Positions 22,803-31,768 of a stretch of DNA of 61,725 nt are shown here, piece after piece. The position numbers and the translations under genes were made by a program. The notes beneath the pieces were generated by a model, which worked only from the letters and a program-made list of their open reading frames with translations, did no database searches and was not told the DNA's origin. Within the stretch, counting starts at the first letter, position 1. Each line of letters begins with the position of its first letter. The stretch is from the NCBI GenBank assembly GCA_035629775.1, contig DASPHG010000029.1:1-61725 (forward strand), read 5' to 3'. Origin of the DNA: DASPHG01 sp035629775 (GTDB lineage Bacteria; Actinomycetota; Thermoleophilia; Solirubrobacterales; Thermoleophilaceae).

Positions 22803-24146
22803 TCACCCTGCCGTCAGCGCCACCTGTTCGTTTTCGGTCATCTGTCCGACCGTGCGGGTCACGACGACGCTGGCCCCACGGCGCGGGCTGATCGTGATGC
22901 TGCGTCGCCGCGGTGTCTCCATCCCGGCCTCCGCCGGCCGGACGCCGCCGCGCGCGTAGACCGCGCGCAGCACGAGCTTCATCTCGAGCAGTGCGAAGCT
23001 GGCCCCGAGGCACCGGCGCCGGCCGCCGCCGAAGGGGATCCACGTGTAGGTGCCCGGCGCCTCGTCGAGGAAGCGCTCCGGGCGGAACTCGTACGGGTCG
23101 GGGTAGATCTCCGGGTCGTGGTGCACCAGATAGGCGTTCCCCACGAGCGAGACGCCCGGCTCGTAGTCCCAGCCACCGAGCGTGACCGGCTTCTTGACCA
23201 GCCGCGGCGCCACGTTCGGTAGGACGGGCCGCCGCCTTAACGACTCCTGGATCGTGGCGGTCACGTAGGCGTCGCCGTCCCCGGCGCGCGACTCGGCGGC
23301 CAGCGCTCCCGCGACGCTCGGCGTGCGCGCGATCCGTTCGAACGCCCACGCCAACGCCGACGCCGTGGTCTCGTGCCCGGCCACCAGGAGGGTCATGAGC
23401 TCGTCGCGCAGCTCGATCCCGGACATGGGCGCCCCGTCCTCGTGTCGCGCCTCGAGCAGCATCGACAGGACGTCGTCGCGCTCCTCGGCGTCCGCCCGGC
23501 GCTCTTCGATGAGGTCGTGGATAAGCCGGTCCGTCTCCTCGCTCAGCCGGTCGAAGGTCGCCCACGGGCCGAAGCCGAGCGGTGCGCGCTGGAGCTGGGG
23601 GATGAGACCCGCGGGCTTCGAACCGATCTCGAGGATCGCCGTGAGGCGGGTTCGCAGTGCCTCGAGCCGCTCGCCCGGGTCGAGGCCGAAGACCGCACGC
23701 AGGATGACCTCGAGGGTGAGCCCCTGGAGCCGGGCGTGGAGCGCGATCGGCGTGTCGACGGGCCAGGCCTCCACCTCGCGCTCGGCAACCTCGGCCACGA
23801 GATCGGACAGCTTCTCCATCTTCTCGCCGTGGAAGGCGGGCAACATGAGCTTTCGCTGCGACAGATGGGCGGACTCGTCGAGCAGGATCACCGAGTTCGA
23901 GCCGACGACCGGCTCGAGGATCCGCGCCCCTTCGCCGGGGTGGAGCACGTCGGGCGGCGCTGTGAAGAGCTCCTTGATGTGCGCCGGGTCGCTGTGCATC
24001 ACGAACGGCGGGATGCCGAGCAGCCGGATCGTGAAGCGCTTTCCGAAGCGCGCGCGGTTCTGCTCGAGGTAGGCCAGCGGGCGGTTCCACCACCCGAGCG
24101 TCTGGAACACGGACGGCGCGGACGGACCTGGCGGCAGTGCTGGCAC
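22803..24146 (-). CDS. Cytochrome P450
   Basis: This 447-residue soluble haem monooxygenase has the I-helix oxygen-binding motif AGHETT (about residue 262), the K-helix ESLR (ExxR), the PERF segment (FRPERFLDE) and the haem loop FGGGRRRCLG with the axial Cys. The N-terminus LPPGPSAPSVFQTLGWWNRP, without a membrane anchor, and the overall pattern resemble the CYP102/CYP110/CYP138-like group. No dedicated reductase is adjacent; the ferredoxin at 14237 is the only redox protein of suitable type in the window. Substrate unknown. Confidence 0.95.
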   Translation of the reverse strand: MPALPPGPSAPSVFQTLGWWNRPLAYLEQNRARFGKRFTIRLLGIPPFVMHSDPAHIKELFTAPPDVLHPGEGARILEPVVGSNSVILLDESAHLSQRKLMLPAFHGEKMEKLSDLVAEVAEREVEAWPVDTPIALHARLQGLTLEVILRAVFGLDPGERLEALRTRLTAILEIGSKPAGLIPQLQRAPLGFGPWATFDRLSEETDRLIHDLIEERRADAEERDDVLSMLLEARHEDGAPMSGIELRDELMTLLVAGHETTASALAWAFERIARTPSVAGALAAESRAGDGDAYVTATIQESLRRRPVLPNVAPRLVKKPVTLGGWDYEPGVSLVGNAYLVHHDPEIYPDPYEFRPERFLDEAPGTYTWIPFGGGRRRCLGASFALLEMKLVLRAVYARGGVRPAEAGMETPRRRSITISPRRGASVVVTRTVGQMTENEQVALTAG

Positions 24147-24262
24147 GAGCTCTCCTCCTCTGGCTATCCGCGCACGCTAACCGGGGCCGCGAGCCGCCGT
24201 GTGGGATGGGTCACACAGCCCGTACTGCTGAGCAGGCCCCCGGATTCCTAGAATCCCGCGCC

Positions 24263-26047
24263 GTGCGGGCGCTCTCGGAGCCAAGCCGGCTCGCAGCGGC
24301 CGTATTCCTGCTGCTGGTAGCCGCAACGATCGGGGCGTTCTTCGCGGCCCAACGCCTCAAGCAGCAGCCGCCGTTGCTGCGCTACCGCGAGAGCACGGAG
24401 GCGTTCTCCCCCAACAAGGACCGTGTCCAGGACACGGCGCGAATCCGGTTCAAGCTGCCGGAGGCCGACGAGGTCACCGTCACGATCCTCGACGAGGACG
24501 GCGGGATCGTCCGGCGCGTCGTGACGAACCAGCCCTACCCGGAGGGCCTCGTCGAGCTCGAGTGGGACGGGACCACTACCGACGGGCTCGTCGCGCCGGA
24601 GGACACGTACAGCGTGCGCGTCGGCCTGCGCGACCAGGGGCGCACGAACACGCTGAAGCACGACATCAGGCTGGACCTGACGCCGCCGCGGCCGAAGATC
24701 CGCGCCGTCGACGCCCCTCGGTCGAGGCCCATCGTGATCGACGGGGCCAGCCGCACCGCCGCCGTCGCCGAGGTCGCGGCACCCGCGCGCAAGCCACGGT
24801 TCTCCGTGTGGCGCACCGACATCCGGCGGCCGCGGCGGGTCGTCAAAGAGCTTCCCCTCGACGGGCGGCGCCGCGGTCGGTGGGAGGGCGACATCGGCGT
24901 CCGCGACGCGCCGCCGGGGACCTACATGATCACCGCCGCCGCCCGCGACGCCGCGGGCAACAGCGGGTCGGCACCCGGCGAGCTCCCGCCGCCCGCCTCG
25001 GGCCGCGCCGCCGGCGGAGTGGGCGTGGTCGTGCGGCCGGTCGCCATCACGCCGCCACTGCTGCCGGTCGCGCCCGGTACGCGCGCGCGGATGAGGATCG
25101 ACACCGGCGGGCTGCCCTACCGCTGGGCACTGCGACGGCTGGACGGGACTCGGGCGCGACGGGGCCGCGCGCGCGCAGCGCGGCTGGCGGTCCCGATCCC
25201 GAACGGGCCGGGCGGCGCGTACGTGCTGACCGTGCGGGCGGGCGGCGAGACCGCACGCGCCGTCGTGCCTGTCTCCGCGCCGCAGCCGCGCGACGTGCTG
25301 GTCGTGCTGCCGGCTCTCACCTGGCAGGGCCGCAACGACGTCGACGACGACGGTGACGGCCTGCCGGACTCCCTCGCCCGCGAGCGCCCGGCGCGCATCG
25401 GTCGACCCTTCGCCCGCGGCCGCCTGCCGCGCGGCTTCGCCGAGAGCGAGGCCCGGCTGCTCGCCTACCTCGACCGCCAGCGCCTGCGCTACGACGTCAC
25501 CACCGACCTCGAGCTGGCACGCACCGGGGGCACGACGCTCGCGGGGCACGACGGCGTGGTGCTGGCGGGCGACACCCGGTGGCTTCCGGAGGCGCTGGGG
25601 ATGCGGCTCGAGGAGTTCGTTCGCCGCGGCGGGAAGCTGTTCACGGTCGGTTTCGACTCGCTTCAGCGCACCATGACACTCGGGGCGCGGATGATGAGCG
25701 AGCCCTCCGAGCGCCGGGCGCGCGACTTTCTCGGCGCGGAGCTCGCGCGGCCCGTGCGCGAACCGACAGGGCTCGCCGCGCTGAGCGACGAAATCAACCT
25801 GTTCTCCGGCACGGCGGGCGCGCTCGGGGGACCCTGGGACGACTGGCAGGAGACGCGCGACGTCGGGCGTGGCCGGCTGGTCGCCACGGCGGGCTCCGAC
25901 GGAGGCGAAACCGTCTTCGTCGCCTACCGCCTGGGGCGCGGGCTGGTCGTGCGCCCCGGGGTCGCCGGCTGGAGCCGAGCGCTCGACGACGACATCTCCC
26001 CACCGGCCACCACCACGAGGCGGATATGGACCCTGGTGCGCCGCTAG
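24263..26047 (+). CDS. Membrane-anchored protein with FlgD-like Ig fold and dimethylformamidase-beta-like C-terminus
   Basis: This 594-residue protein starts at GTG 24263. An N-terminal anchor follows (AAAVFLLLVAATIGAFFAAQ), then FSPNKDRVQDTARIRFKLPE and EDTYSVRV, typical of FlgD-like Ig domains. After a linker (about 250-350), the C-terminal half shows VLVVLPALTWQGRNDVDDDG, AYLDRQRLRYDVTTDLEL and EFVRRGGKLFTVGFDSLQ. This half resembles the glutamine-amidotransferase-like domain of N,N-dimethylformamidase large subunit homologues. No catalytic Cys is evident where a GATase would need it. The role is unknown; it faces outward and overlaps the polymerase gene by 22 bp. Confidence 0.78.
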   Translation: MRALSEPSRLAAAVFLLLVAATIGAFFAAQRLKQQPPLLRYRESTEAFSPNKDRVQDTARIRFKLPEADEVTVTILDEDGGIVRRVVTNQPYPEGLVELEWDGTTTDGLVAPEDTYSVRVGLRDQGRTNTLKHDIRLDLTPPRPKIRAVDAPRSRPIVIDGASRTAAVAEVAAPARKPRFSVWRTDIRRPRRVVKELPLDGRRRGRWEGDIGVRDAPPGTYMITAAARDAAGNSGSAPGELPPPASGRAAGGVGVVVRPVAITPPLLPVAPGTRARMRIDTGGLPYRWALRRLDGTRARRGRARAARLAVPIPNGPGGAYVLTVRAGGETARAVVPVSAPQPRDVLVVLPALTWQGRNDVDDDGDGLPDSLARERPARIGRPFARGRLPRGFAESEARLLAYLDRQRLRYDVTTDLELARTGGTTLAGHDGVVLAGDTRWLPEALGMRLEEFVRRGGKLFTVGFDSLQRTMTLGARMMSEPSERRARDFLGAELARPVREPTGLAALSDEINLFSGTAGALGGPWDDWQETRDVGRGRLVATAGSDGGETVFVAYRLGRGLVVRPGVAGWSRALDDDISPPATTTRRIWTLVRR

Positions 26048-27531
26048 AAAGCTTCCTCGGGCACGTTGGCCTCGTGGCCGCCGCGGTCCTGGCCGCCGCC
26101 GCCGTGCTGCTCGACCGGCCGCGCCCGCGCGCGGCCGCGATGGCCGGGGCACTCGTACTCACCCCGGTCCTCCTGATCGCCGAGATCTGGGACACGGACC
26201 AGTTCGCCACGTTCCGCGACCGGCCGGCGCTGACCGCGGTCGCAGGCGCGGTGGCGCTCCTCGCGCTCGCCGTGCTCGCGTTTCTCATGTCCCGCCGCCC
26301 GCTGCTCCTGCCGGTCCTCGTTTTCGCCGCGCTGCCCTTCCGGGTCCCGATCGAGGCCGCCGGGCTGACGGCGAACCTGCTGGTGCCGCTGTACGGCGTC
26401 ATTGCCGCGGGGACGCTCGCGCAGCTGCCGGCGCTCGCCGCGGGACGGGCGCCCGCGGGCAGCCGCGCGCGTCCGTCCGGCCCCCTCGCGGCCGTTCTGC
26501 TCGCGTTCGTCGTGGTCTACGCGGTGCAGGCGATCTACGCCGACGACGTGGGCCCCGCGGCACAGCAGATCGTCTTCTTCTACGTCCCCTTCGCCCTGCT
26601 CTTCGGCCTGCTCCTCCGCATCGAGTGGACGCGGCGGCTGCTCGTCTGGTGCCTCGGCGTCGCGCTGGCGCTCGCGCTCGTGTTCGCGTTGATCGGCTTC
26701 GTCGAGTACGCGACGCGCACGCTGCTCCTCAACCCGAAGGTGATCGCGTCGAACGCGTTCGGGTCGTACTTCCGGGTGAACTCGCTCTTCTTCGACCCGA
26801 ACATCTACGGGCGCTTCCTGGCCGAGGTGATGATCGCGGTCGCCGCGGTGGTGGCATGGACCACCCGCCGGCGTGACATCTACCTGTTCGCGGCCGCGCT
26901 GGCCGTGCTGTGGGCGGCACTCGTCCTCACGTTCTCGCAGTCGTCGTTCGCGGCGCTGCTCGCGGGGCTCGCGGTCGTCGCCGCGCTCCGCTGGAACCTG
27001 CGCCCGGTCGCGTTGATCGTGGCCGCGATCGTCGCGGTGGGCGCCATCGGCGGGGCGGCGGCCCTCGCGGTGCGCGGCGACATCCCGAGTCCGGGTGAGG
27101 TGGACGACGCGACGGTCGGCCGGTCGAAGCTCGTGTCCGGCGGCCTCGACCTGTGGGCGGACCGACCGGTCCAGGGCTTCGGCTCGGGCTCGTTCCAGTA
27201 CGAGTACCGGCGCAAGCGCGACCTGAGCCGGCCGAACGCCGTAACCGCCTCGCATACGACTCCGATCACGGTCGTCGCGGAGCAGGGCCTGATCGGCCTG
27301 GTGCTCTACGTCGCGCTCATCGCGGTCGCACTCACGACGCTCATCTCTCGCGCGCGCGGGTCGCTCCCGCGCGTAGCGATCGCCGCCGCGTTCACCGCGC
27401 TGATCGTGCACACGATGGTCTACGCGGCCTTCCTCGAGGACCCGCTGGCCTGGGTGCTGCTGGCCGCCGGCGCCGTGCTGGCCGCGGGTCAGAGCTCCTC
27501 GGCCGTGAGCTCGTCGTCCTCCGCGACCTGA
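26026..27531 (+). CDS. O-antigen ligase/polymerase-like membrane protein
   Basis: This 501-residue protein from ATG 26026 has about 11-12 transmembrane helices. The C-terminal half carries the Wzy/WaaL-type pattern: NSLFFDPNIYGRFLAEVMIA, LVLTFSQSSFAALLAGL, then a periplasmic loop with WADRPVQGFGSGSFQYEYRR and SHTTPITVVAEQGLIGLVLY. In known members, the arginines and histidine of that loop act in glycan transfer. It probably polymerises or ligates a surface glycan. It begins within the end of the upstream gene, and its last 43 bp overlap the convergent ABC ATPase gene. Confidence 0.88.
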   Translation: MDPGAPLESFLGHVGLVAAAVLAAAAVLLDRPRPRAAAMAGALVLTPVLLIAEIWDTDQFATFRDRPALTAVAGAVALLALAVLAFLMSRRPLLLPVLVFAALPFRVPIEAAGLTANLLVPLYGVIAAGTLAQLPALAAGRAPAGSRARPSGPLAAVLLAFVVVYAVQAIYADDVGPAAQQIVFFYVPFALLFGLLLRIEWTRRLLVWCLGVALALALVFALIGFVEYATRTLLLNPKVIASNAFGSYFRVNSLFFDPNIYGRFLAEVMIAVAAVVAWTTRRRDIYLFAAALAVLWAALVLTFSQSSFAALLAGLAVVAALRWNLRPVALIVAAIVAVGAIGGAAALAVRGDIPSPGEVDDATVGRSKLVSGGLDLWADRPVQGFGSGSFQYEYRRKRDLSRPNAVTASHTTPITVVAEQGLIGLVLYVALIAVALTTLISRARGSLPRVAIAAAFTALIVHTMVYAAFLEDPLAWVLLAAGAVLAAGQSSSAVSSSSSAT

Positions 27532-28328
27532 AGGAAGCGGGTGTAGTGCTTCACGACCTCCTGCGCCTTGTCCTTCATCACGATCTCGCCCTTGTGAAGC
27601 CACATGGCGCGGTCGCACAGCTTCTTCACAGTGCGCATGGCGTGCGTGACGAGCAGGATCGTGCGGTCCTCGCTGCATAGGTCCTGCATCCGCTCGAACG
27701 ATTTCTTCTTGAACCGGGCGTCGCCGACCGAGAGTGCCTCGTCGATGACCAGGATGTCCGGCTCCATGGAGACGGCGACCGAGAACGCGAGTCGCCCGTA
27801 CATGCCGGACGAGTACGTGCGCATCGGCATGTCCATGAAGTCGTGGAGCTCGGCGAAGTCCACGATCTCCTCGTACTTGTCCTCGATCTCCTCGCGCGAG
27901 AGACCCGCGGCCAGCCCGCCGAGCTGGACGTTCTCGCGGCCGGTGAGCTCCTTGTTGAAGCCGACTCCGAGCGCCAGCAGGGTGCTGACACGGCCCTTGA
28001 CCTCGACGGTCCCCTCGGTCGGCGGCAGGATCCCGGTGACGGTGCGCATGAGCGTGGACTTGCCGGCGCCGTTCGCGCCCACGACGCCGTAGACCATCCC
28101 CCGCCGGACGCGGAAGTCGACGTTCTTCAGCGCCTCGACCTCGCGCACGATCCGCTGGCGGCGACCGACGCGCCTGATCGTGCTCTGGAGCGTCGGCTTG
28201 CCCTCTACCGAGGTCCGGTACGTGACCGAGACGTCGCGGACGATGATGCTGTAGCCGTCGTCGATCTGGTACTCGCGCGGCGGGCGGGTGGAGCTGGACG
28301 GAAGCTCAGAGACGGACGACAAGCTCAC
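27489..28328 (-). CDS. ABC exporter ATPase, Wzt/TagH-like
   Basis: This 279-residue nucleotide-binding subunit has Walker A GANGAGKST, the signature YSSGMYGRLAFSVA, Walker B ILVIDEALSVGDARF and the switch His in VTHAM. The split signature SSGM, the VGFNKELTGRENVQL stretch and the VVKHYTRFL C-terminus mark the polysaccharide/teichoic-acid export family. It has no extra C-terminal carbohydrate-binding domain, unlike many Wzt. Its start overlaps the permease gene by 23 bp. It closes the eight-gene envelope operon. Confidence 0.94.
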   Translation of the reverse strand: MSLSSVSELPSSSTRPPREYQIDDGYSIIVRDVSVTYRTSVEGKPTLQSTIRRVGRRQRIVREVEALKNVDFRVRRGMVYGVVGANGAGKSTLMRTVTGILPPTEGTVEVKGRVSTLLALGVGFNKELTGRENVQLGGLAAGLSREEIEDKYEEIVDFAELHDFMDMPMRTYSSGMYGRLAFSVAVSMEPDILVIDEALSVGDARFKKKSFERMQDLCSEDRTILLVTHAMRTVKKLCDRAMWLHKGEIVMKDKAQEVVKHYTRFLQVAEDDELTAEEL

Positions 28329-29229
28329 GCTCCCGTGACATGAAGAAGAGGATGCCGACGAGGAACAGGCCGACCGCCCACGCGATCCCGGCGGCGAACA
28401 CCTCCGCGGGGGGCAGCTTGGCCTCGTCGATCACCGAGCTCCACGCCCGGATGATCGGCGCCATCGGGTTCAGCCACATGACGACGCTGAGGCCGCGGTC
28501 GGACGCCTGCTCGGCCGTGTAGAGGATCGGGGTCGTGTAGAGCCAGATCCGCAGCAGGTGCGGGAGGAAGTTGGAGAGATCGCGGAAGTACACCTGGAGC
28601 GCCGCGGCGAGGCAGGAGACGCCGGCGGCCATCAGGAGGATCAGGCCGAGCAGCGGGATCGTGAGCAGGATCTCCCACCCGAGGACCACCCCCACGACCG
28701 TGTGGATCACCGCGTAGATCAGCACCGTCGGCAGGAAGCGGCGGAACGCGTGGACCACCGAGGACAGCGGGAGCAACACGCGTGGGAAGGCGGTGTTCAG
28801 GACGAGCTTGCCGCCGCGGACGATCGACGTGGACGCCTGCTGGACCGACTGCGAGAACAGGTGGAACGCAAACAGCGCCGCGCACAGGTGGGCGAAGAAG
28901 TCGATGCCCCGGCTTCCGCCGCGGATGACCATCACGAGGAGGAAATAGACGCACGCCATGAGCAGCGGCGTGAGCACCATCCAGAGCTGCCCGAGAGCGG
29001 TGTCGTAGTGCTTCGCCCGCAGCTTCGTCTTCGAGAGCTGGAGCGCGAACTGGCGCCGGTTCCACACCTCGCGCACGTACGGGCGCAGCGGCGGAAGCCC
29101 GACCTTGAACGGCTCGTAGACGTGGTGGTCGCCCCTGAAGACGTCGTCGTCGGGCACCGCTCCGCCGTTGCGTGAGCGGTGCTCCGCGGACCGCGGGAGC
29201 GCCGGATCTGTGGACTTGACCGTCTGCAT
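28306..29229 (-). CDS. ABC-2 type permease, Wzm/TagG-like
   Basis: This 307-residue membrane subunit has six predicted helices. The cytoplasmic lead-in REVWNRRQFALQLSKTKLRA is typical of the family, followed by LGQLWMVLTPLLMACVYFLL, FPRVLLPLSSVVHAF, QVYFRDLSNFLPHLLRIWLY and TPILY. With the next gene it forms an exporter for a lipid-linked glycan or teichoic-like polymer. It lies 49 bp after the CDP-alcohol phosphotransferase, the widest gap in the operon. Confidence 0.94.
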   Translation of the reverse strand: MQTVKSTDPALPRSAEHRSRNGGAVPDDDVFRGDHHVYEPFKVGLPPLRPYVREVWNRRQFALQLSKTKLRAKHYDTALGQLWMVLTPLLMACVYFLLVMVIRGGSRGIDFFAHLCAALFAFHLFSQSVQQASTSIVRGGKLVLNTAFPRVLLPLSSVVHAFRRFLPTVLIYAVIHTVVGVVLGWEILLTIPLLGLILLMAAGVSCLAAALQVYFRDLSNFLPHLLRIWLYTTPILYTAEQASDRGLSVVMWLNPMAPIIRAWSSVIDEAKLPPAEVFAAGIAWAVGLFLVGILFFMSRERELVVRL

Positions 29230-29278
29230 TCGTGCACTCAGGGTACGCGGCCGGTCACACAGCTCCCGGCCCTAACCG

Positions 29279-30016
29279 TCATCGCAGCCGGTCGGAGGCG
29301 AGGATCGCCGCCAGGTGGCCGAGCGCGGTCAGGGCAGCCACGGGGACCAGCACCACGAGCAGCTCATGGCTCAGGCCGGCGAGCTCGGCTGCGAGCGCGA
29401 GGAGCGTGAACTCCATCGCGACGAACGCCCGGTAGAACGGGACGAAGCCGAACGCCCGCCGCGTCGCCCGCAGCAGGCCGCCGCGGGGCGCGGAGACCTC
29501 TGCGCGATCGGCGGCCGGCGGCTTACCGCTCTCGGCGCGCGCGAGGTGGACGAGCGCGGTCTCGGACTTGATCAGCAGGACGAGCACGGCGACGACGAGG
29601 CCGAGCGTGACGTCGTCCACCCGGACGCCGAGCGCGATCGGGAGCGCCGCGTCGGTCAGGTAGTGGCCGATCCGGTCGAGGTAGATCCCGCGCGGCGAGG
29701 ACTCGCCGCGCCATCGCGCGACCTCCCCGTCGGAGCAGTCGAGCAGGATCTGGAGCTGGATCAGGAGGACCGCGCCGACAGCGGGGACGACGCCGTCGAG
29801 GCACAGCACTCCCGCGGCCGCGAGGCCTGAGAGCAGAAACAGCCATGTGACCGCGTCGGCGGACAGGCCGAGCCGCAGGAACACGCGTGTCGCGTACGGC
29901 GAGGCGCGCCTGATGTACAGGCGGCCGGCCCAGTGCTCGCCGCTGTTTCGCTCGAAGATCTGAGGCGGTTGGGTGGCCGCCCGCAGCTCAGCTATCGAAG
30001 GCCGCGACGTAGGCAT
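29279..30016 (-). CDS. CDP-alcohol phosphotransferase with His at the fourth Asp position
   Basis: This 245-residue membrane enzyme of the CDP-alcohol phosphatidyltransferase family should move an alcohol phosphate from a CDP-alcohol to an acceptor hydroxyl. The family motif is D-x2-D-G-x2-A-R-x8-G-x3-D-x3-D. Here it reads DCSDGEVAR, eight residues, GIYLDRIGH. The first three Asp are present, but the fourth, usually the general base, is His; an Asp occurs four residues later. Six helices surround it. The gene overlaps the glycerol-1-phosphate dehydrogenase gene by 29 bp. Confidence 0.9.
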   Translation of the reverse strand: MPTSRPSIAELRAATQPPQIFERNSGEHWAGRLYIRRASPYATRVFLRLGLSADAVTWLFLLSGLAAAGVLCLDGVVPAVGAVLLIQLQILLDCSDGEVARWRGESSPRGIYLDRIGHYLTDAALPIALGVRVDDVTLGLVVAVLVLLIKSETALVHLARAESGKPPAADRAEVSAPRGGLLRATRRAFGFVPFYRAFVAMEFTLLALAAELAGLSHELLVVLVPVAALTALGHLAAILASDRLR

Positions 30017-31031
30017 CGATTCGGCTCCTCGCGCCCCGCTCGTCGAGGTCGAGGTGCTCGAGGATCGTGTAGCGGTCGGGGCGCGTCGACGGGCCGCGCA
30101 GGACCGCCTGGGTGAACTGGTCCTCGTCCAGGCCGAGCTCGCGCGGGGTCCTGGGGAGGCGGTGGTGGCTGAGGCAGCGGTCGAGCAGCGCCGCCTGCGC
30201 CTCGTTGCCGCGAAGAAATGCGGCGAACAGCGCGCAGGCGCCGGCGAGCTCGCCGTGGTTCGCGTCGCTTTCGGGGAAGAGGACGTCGATCGCGTGGAGG
30301 ATCTCGTGCTCGCCGCCGCTGCACGGGCGGCTGCTTCCGGCGGTCGCCATCGCGAGGCCCGACAGGACGAGCGCCTCGGCCAGGGCGACCAGGAACGGGT
30401 CGTCGTCGATGCCGTCCTCGCGGTGGACGATGGCGGCCGCCGCGGTGTGGGCGAACGTGGCGGCGACGCCGTCCACCGGTTCGCCGCGCGCCTGCTCGGC
30501 CAGCCGCCAGTCGGCGATCGCGGACAGGTTCGACACCGCGTCGCCGATCCCCGAGCGGCGCATGCGGGCCTCGCTGCGGCGGACGTAGTCGAGATCCACG
30601 ACGATCGCCATCGGCATCTGGACGCCGTACGAGCCCTTGTGGCCGTCGTGCACGAGCGACGACACCGGCGACGCGATCCCGTCGTGTGCGAGGTTCGTGG
30701 CCACGGCCACCAGCGGCAGGCCGGTGAGCGTGGCCGCGTACTTCGCCACGTCGAGCGTGCGCCCGCCGCCGATCCCCACGAGCGCGTCGAACGCTCCCCC
30801 GCGGAGGTCCTCGGCGAGCTGGCGCGCGGCCACGAGCGTGCCGCCTTCGACCGTGAAGAACTCGGCGTTCTCGAGCTGGGGCCGAAGTGTCGCCGCCAGC
30901 TCCTCGCCGAGGAACGGGCCGACCGCCACCGCGACGTGCCCGCCGCTCGAGATCCGGCGGTCCGCGAGGAGCGGAGCGAGCGCCTGGACGGCGCCCGGGC
31001 CGATGTCGACCGCGAGCGGGGTCGCGACCAT
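29988..31031 (-). CDS. sn-glycerol-1-phosphate dehydrogenase-like (iron-containing ADH superfamily)
   Basis: This 347-residue NAD(P)-dependent enzyme resembles AraM/EgsA, which reduces dihydroxyacetone phosphate to sn-glycerol-1-phosphate. It shows GGGRTLDVAKYAA (nucleotide binding) and LVAVATNLAHDGIASPVSSL, in which the Asp is a metal ligand. The metal histidines are in GGEHEILHAID and DANHGELAG. This enzyme is hallmark archaeal-lipid chemistry; in bacteria it is scattered. ATG 31031 is used; GTG 31049 would overlap the cytidylyltransferase stop. A related polyol-phosphate dehydrogenase activity cannot be excluded. Its partners suggest that the product is activated with CTP. Confidence 0.88.
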   Translation of the reverse strand: MVATPLAVDIGPGAVQALAPLLADRRISSGGHVAVAVGPFLGEELAATLRPQLENAEFFTVEGGTLVAARQLAEDLRGGAFDALVGIGGGRTLDVAKYAATLTGLPLVAVATNLAHDGIASPVSSLVHDGHKGSYGVQMPMAIVVDLDYVRRSEARMRRSGIGDAVSNLSAIADWRLAEQARGEPVDGVAATFAHTAAAAIVHREDGIDDDPFLVALAEALVLSGLAMATAGSSRPCSGGEHEILHAIDVLFPESDANHGELAGACALFAAFLRGNEAQAALLDRCLSHHRLPRTPRELGLDEDQFTQAVLRGPSTRPDRYTILEHLDLDERGARSRIDAYVAAFDS

Positions 31032-31036
31032 CCGCG

Positions 31037-31768
31037 TCAGTAGCGGCACGCCACCTCCCGCGCGCGCGCGAGATCGGAGTGGTCGTCGACCTCGACCCAC
31101 TCGACCGGGCCGATGGGGGCGATGCCGATCCGCCCGCCGCGGTCCACGAACTCCTGGTAGCCGTCCTCGTAGTACAGGTCGGGGTCGCGCCGCCACGTCG
31201 CCTCGAGCGCGGCCCCGAGCGCCTCGGCGCCCGCGGCCTCGATCAGCGTCACGCCGATGTACTCGCCGGCCGCCGTGGCGGGGTCGAGTGCCTTGTTGAT
31301 CCGGTCCATGAAGCCGTCGTCGGTCAGGTGGAGCTTCATCTCCTCCTCCCCGAGCGTCTTGTCGGTATCGGCCGCGAGCACGATGTCCGGCCCGCGCGCC
31401 GCGAGGACCGTCTCCTCGACACTCGCCGGGTGCACAGTGTCGCCGTTGACGAGGATGGCTCCGTCGCGGAGGTGCTCGCGCGCGACCCACAGCGAATACG
31501 CGTTGTTCCACTCCTCCGCCTTCTCGTTGAACACGAGCTCGAGCCCCACCCCGTGGTCGCGCTCGAGGGCCTCGCGCCGGTCCTCGATGGCGTGCGCCGC
31601 GAACCCGGTCACGACGACCACGTCGTCGAGTCCGGCCGCCTTCAGGTTCGCGAGCGCGATGTCCAGGATCGTGCGCTCACCCGCGACGGGGAGGAGCGTC
31701 TTCGGCAGGTCATCCGTGAGCGGCTGCAGGCGACGACCCGCACCCGCGGCCAGCACGAGCCCGATCAA
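31037..31768 (-). CDS. Sugar/polyol-phosphate cytidylyltransferase-like NTP transferase
   Basis: This 243-residue nucleotidyltransferase opens with LVLAAGAGRRLQPLTDDLPK, the complete NTP-binding motif. Further hallmarks are VVTGFAAHAIE, FNEKAEEWNNAYSLWVA, LVNGDTVHP (metal Asp), and C-terminal EYIGVTLIEAAGAEALG and WVEVDDHSDLARARE. This is the group annotated as phosphocholine or inositol-phosphate cytidylyltransferase. It likely makes a CDP-alcohol from CTP and an alcohol phosphate. TTG 31768 overlaps the upstream stop as TTGA. Its stop is 5 bp before, or overlaps, the dehydrogenase start. Confidence 0.9.
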   Translation of the reverse strand: MIGLVLAAGAGRRLQPLTDDLPKTLLPVAGERTILDIALANLKAAGLDDVVVVTGFAAHAIEDRREALERDHGVGLELVFNEKAEEWNNAYSLWVAREHLRDGAILVNGDTVHPASVEETVLAARGPDIVLAADTDKTLGEEEMKLHLTDDGFMDRINKALDPATAAGEYIGVTLIEAAGAEALGAALEATWRRDPDLYYEDGYQEFVDRGGRIGIAPIGPVEWVEVDDHSDLARAREVACRY

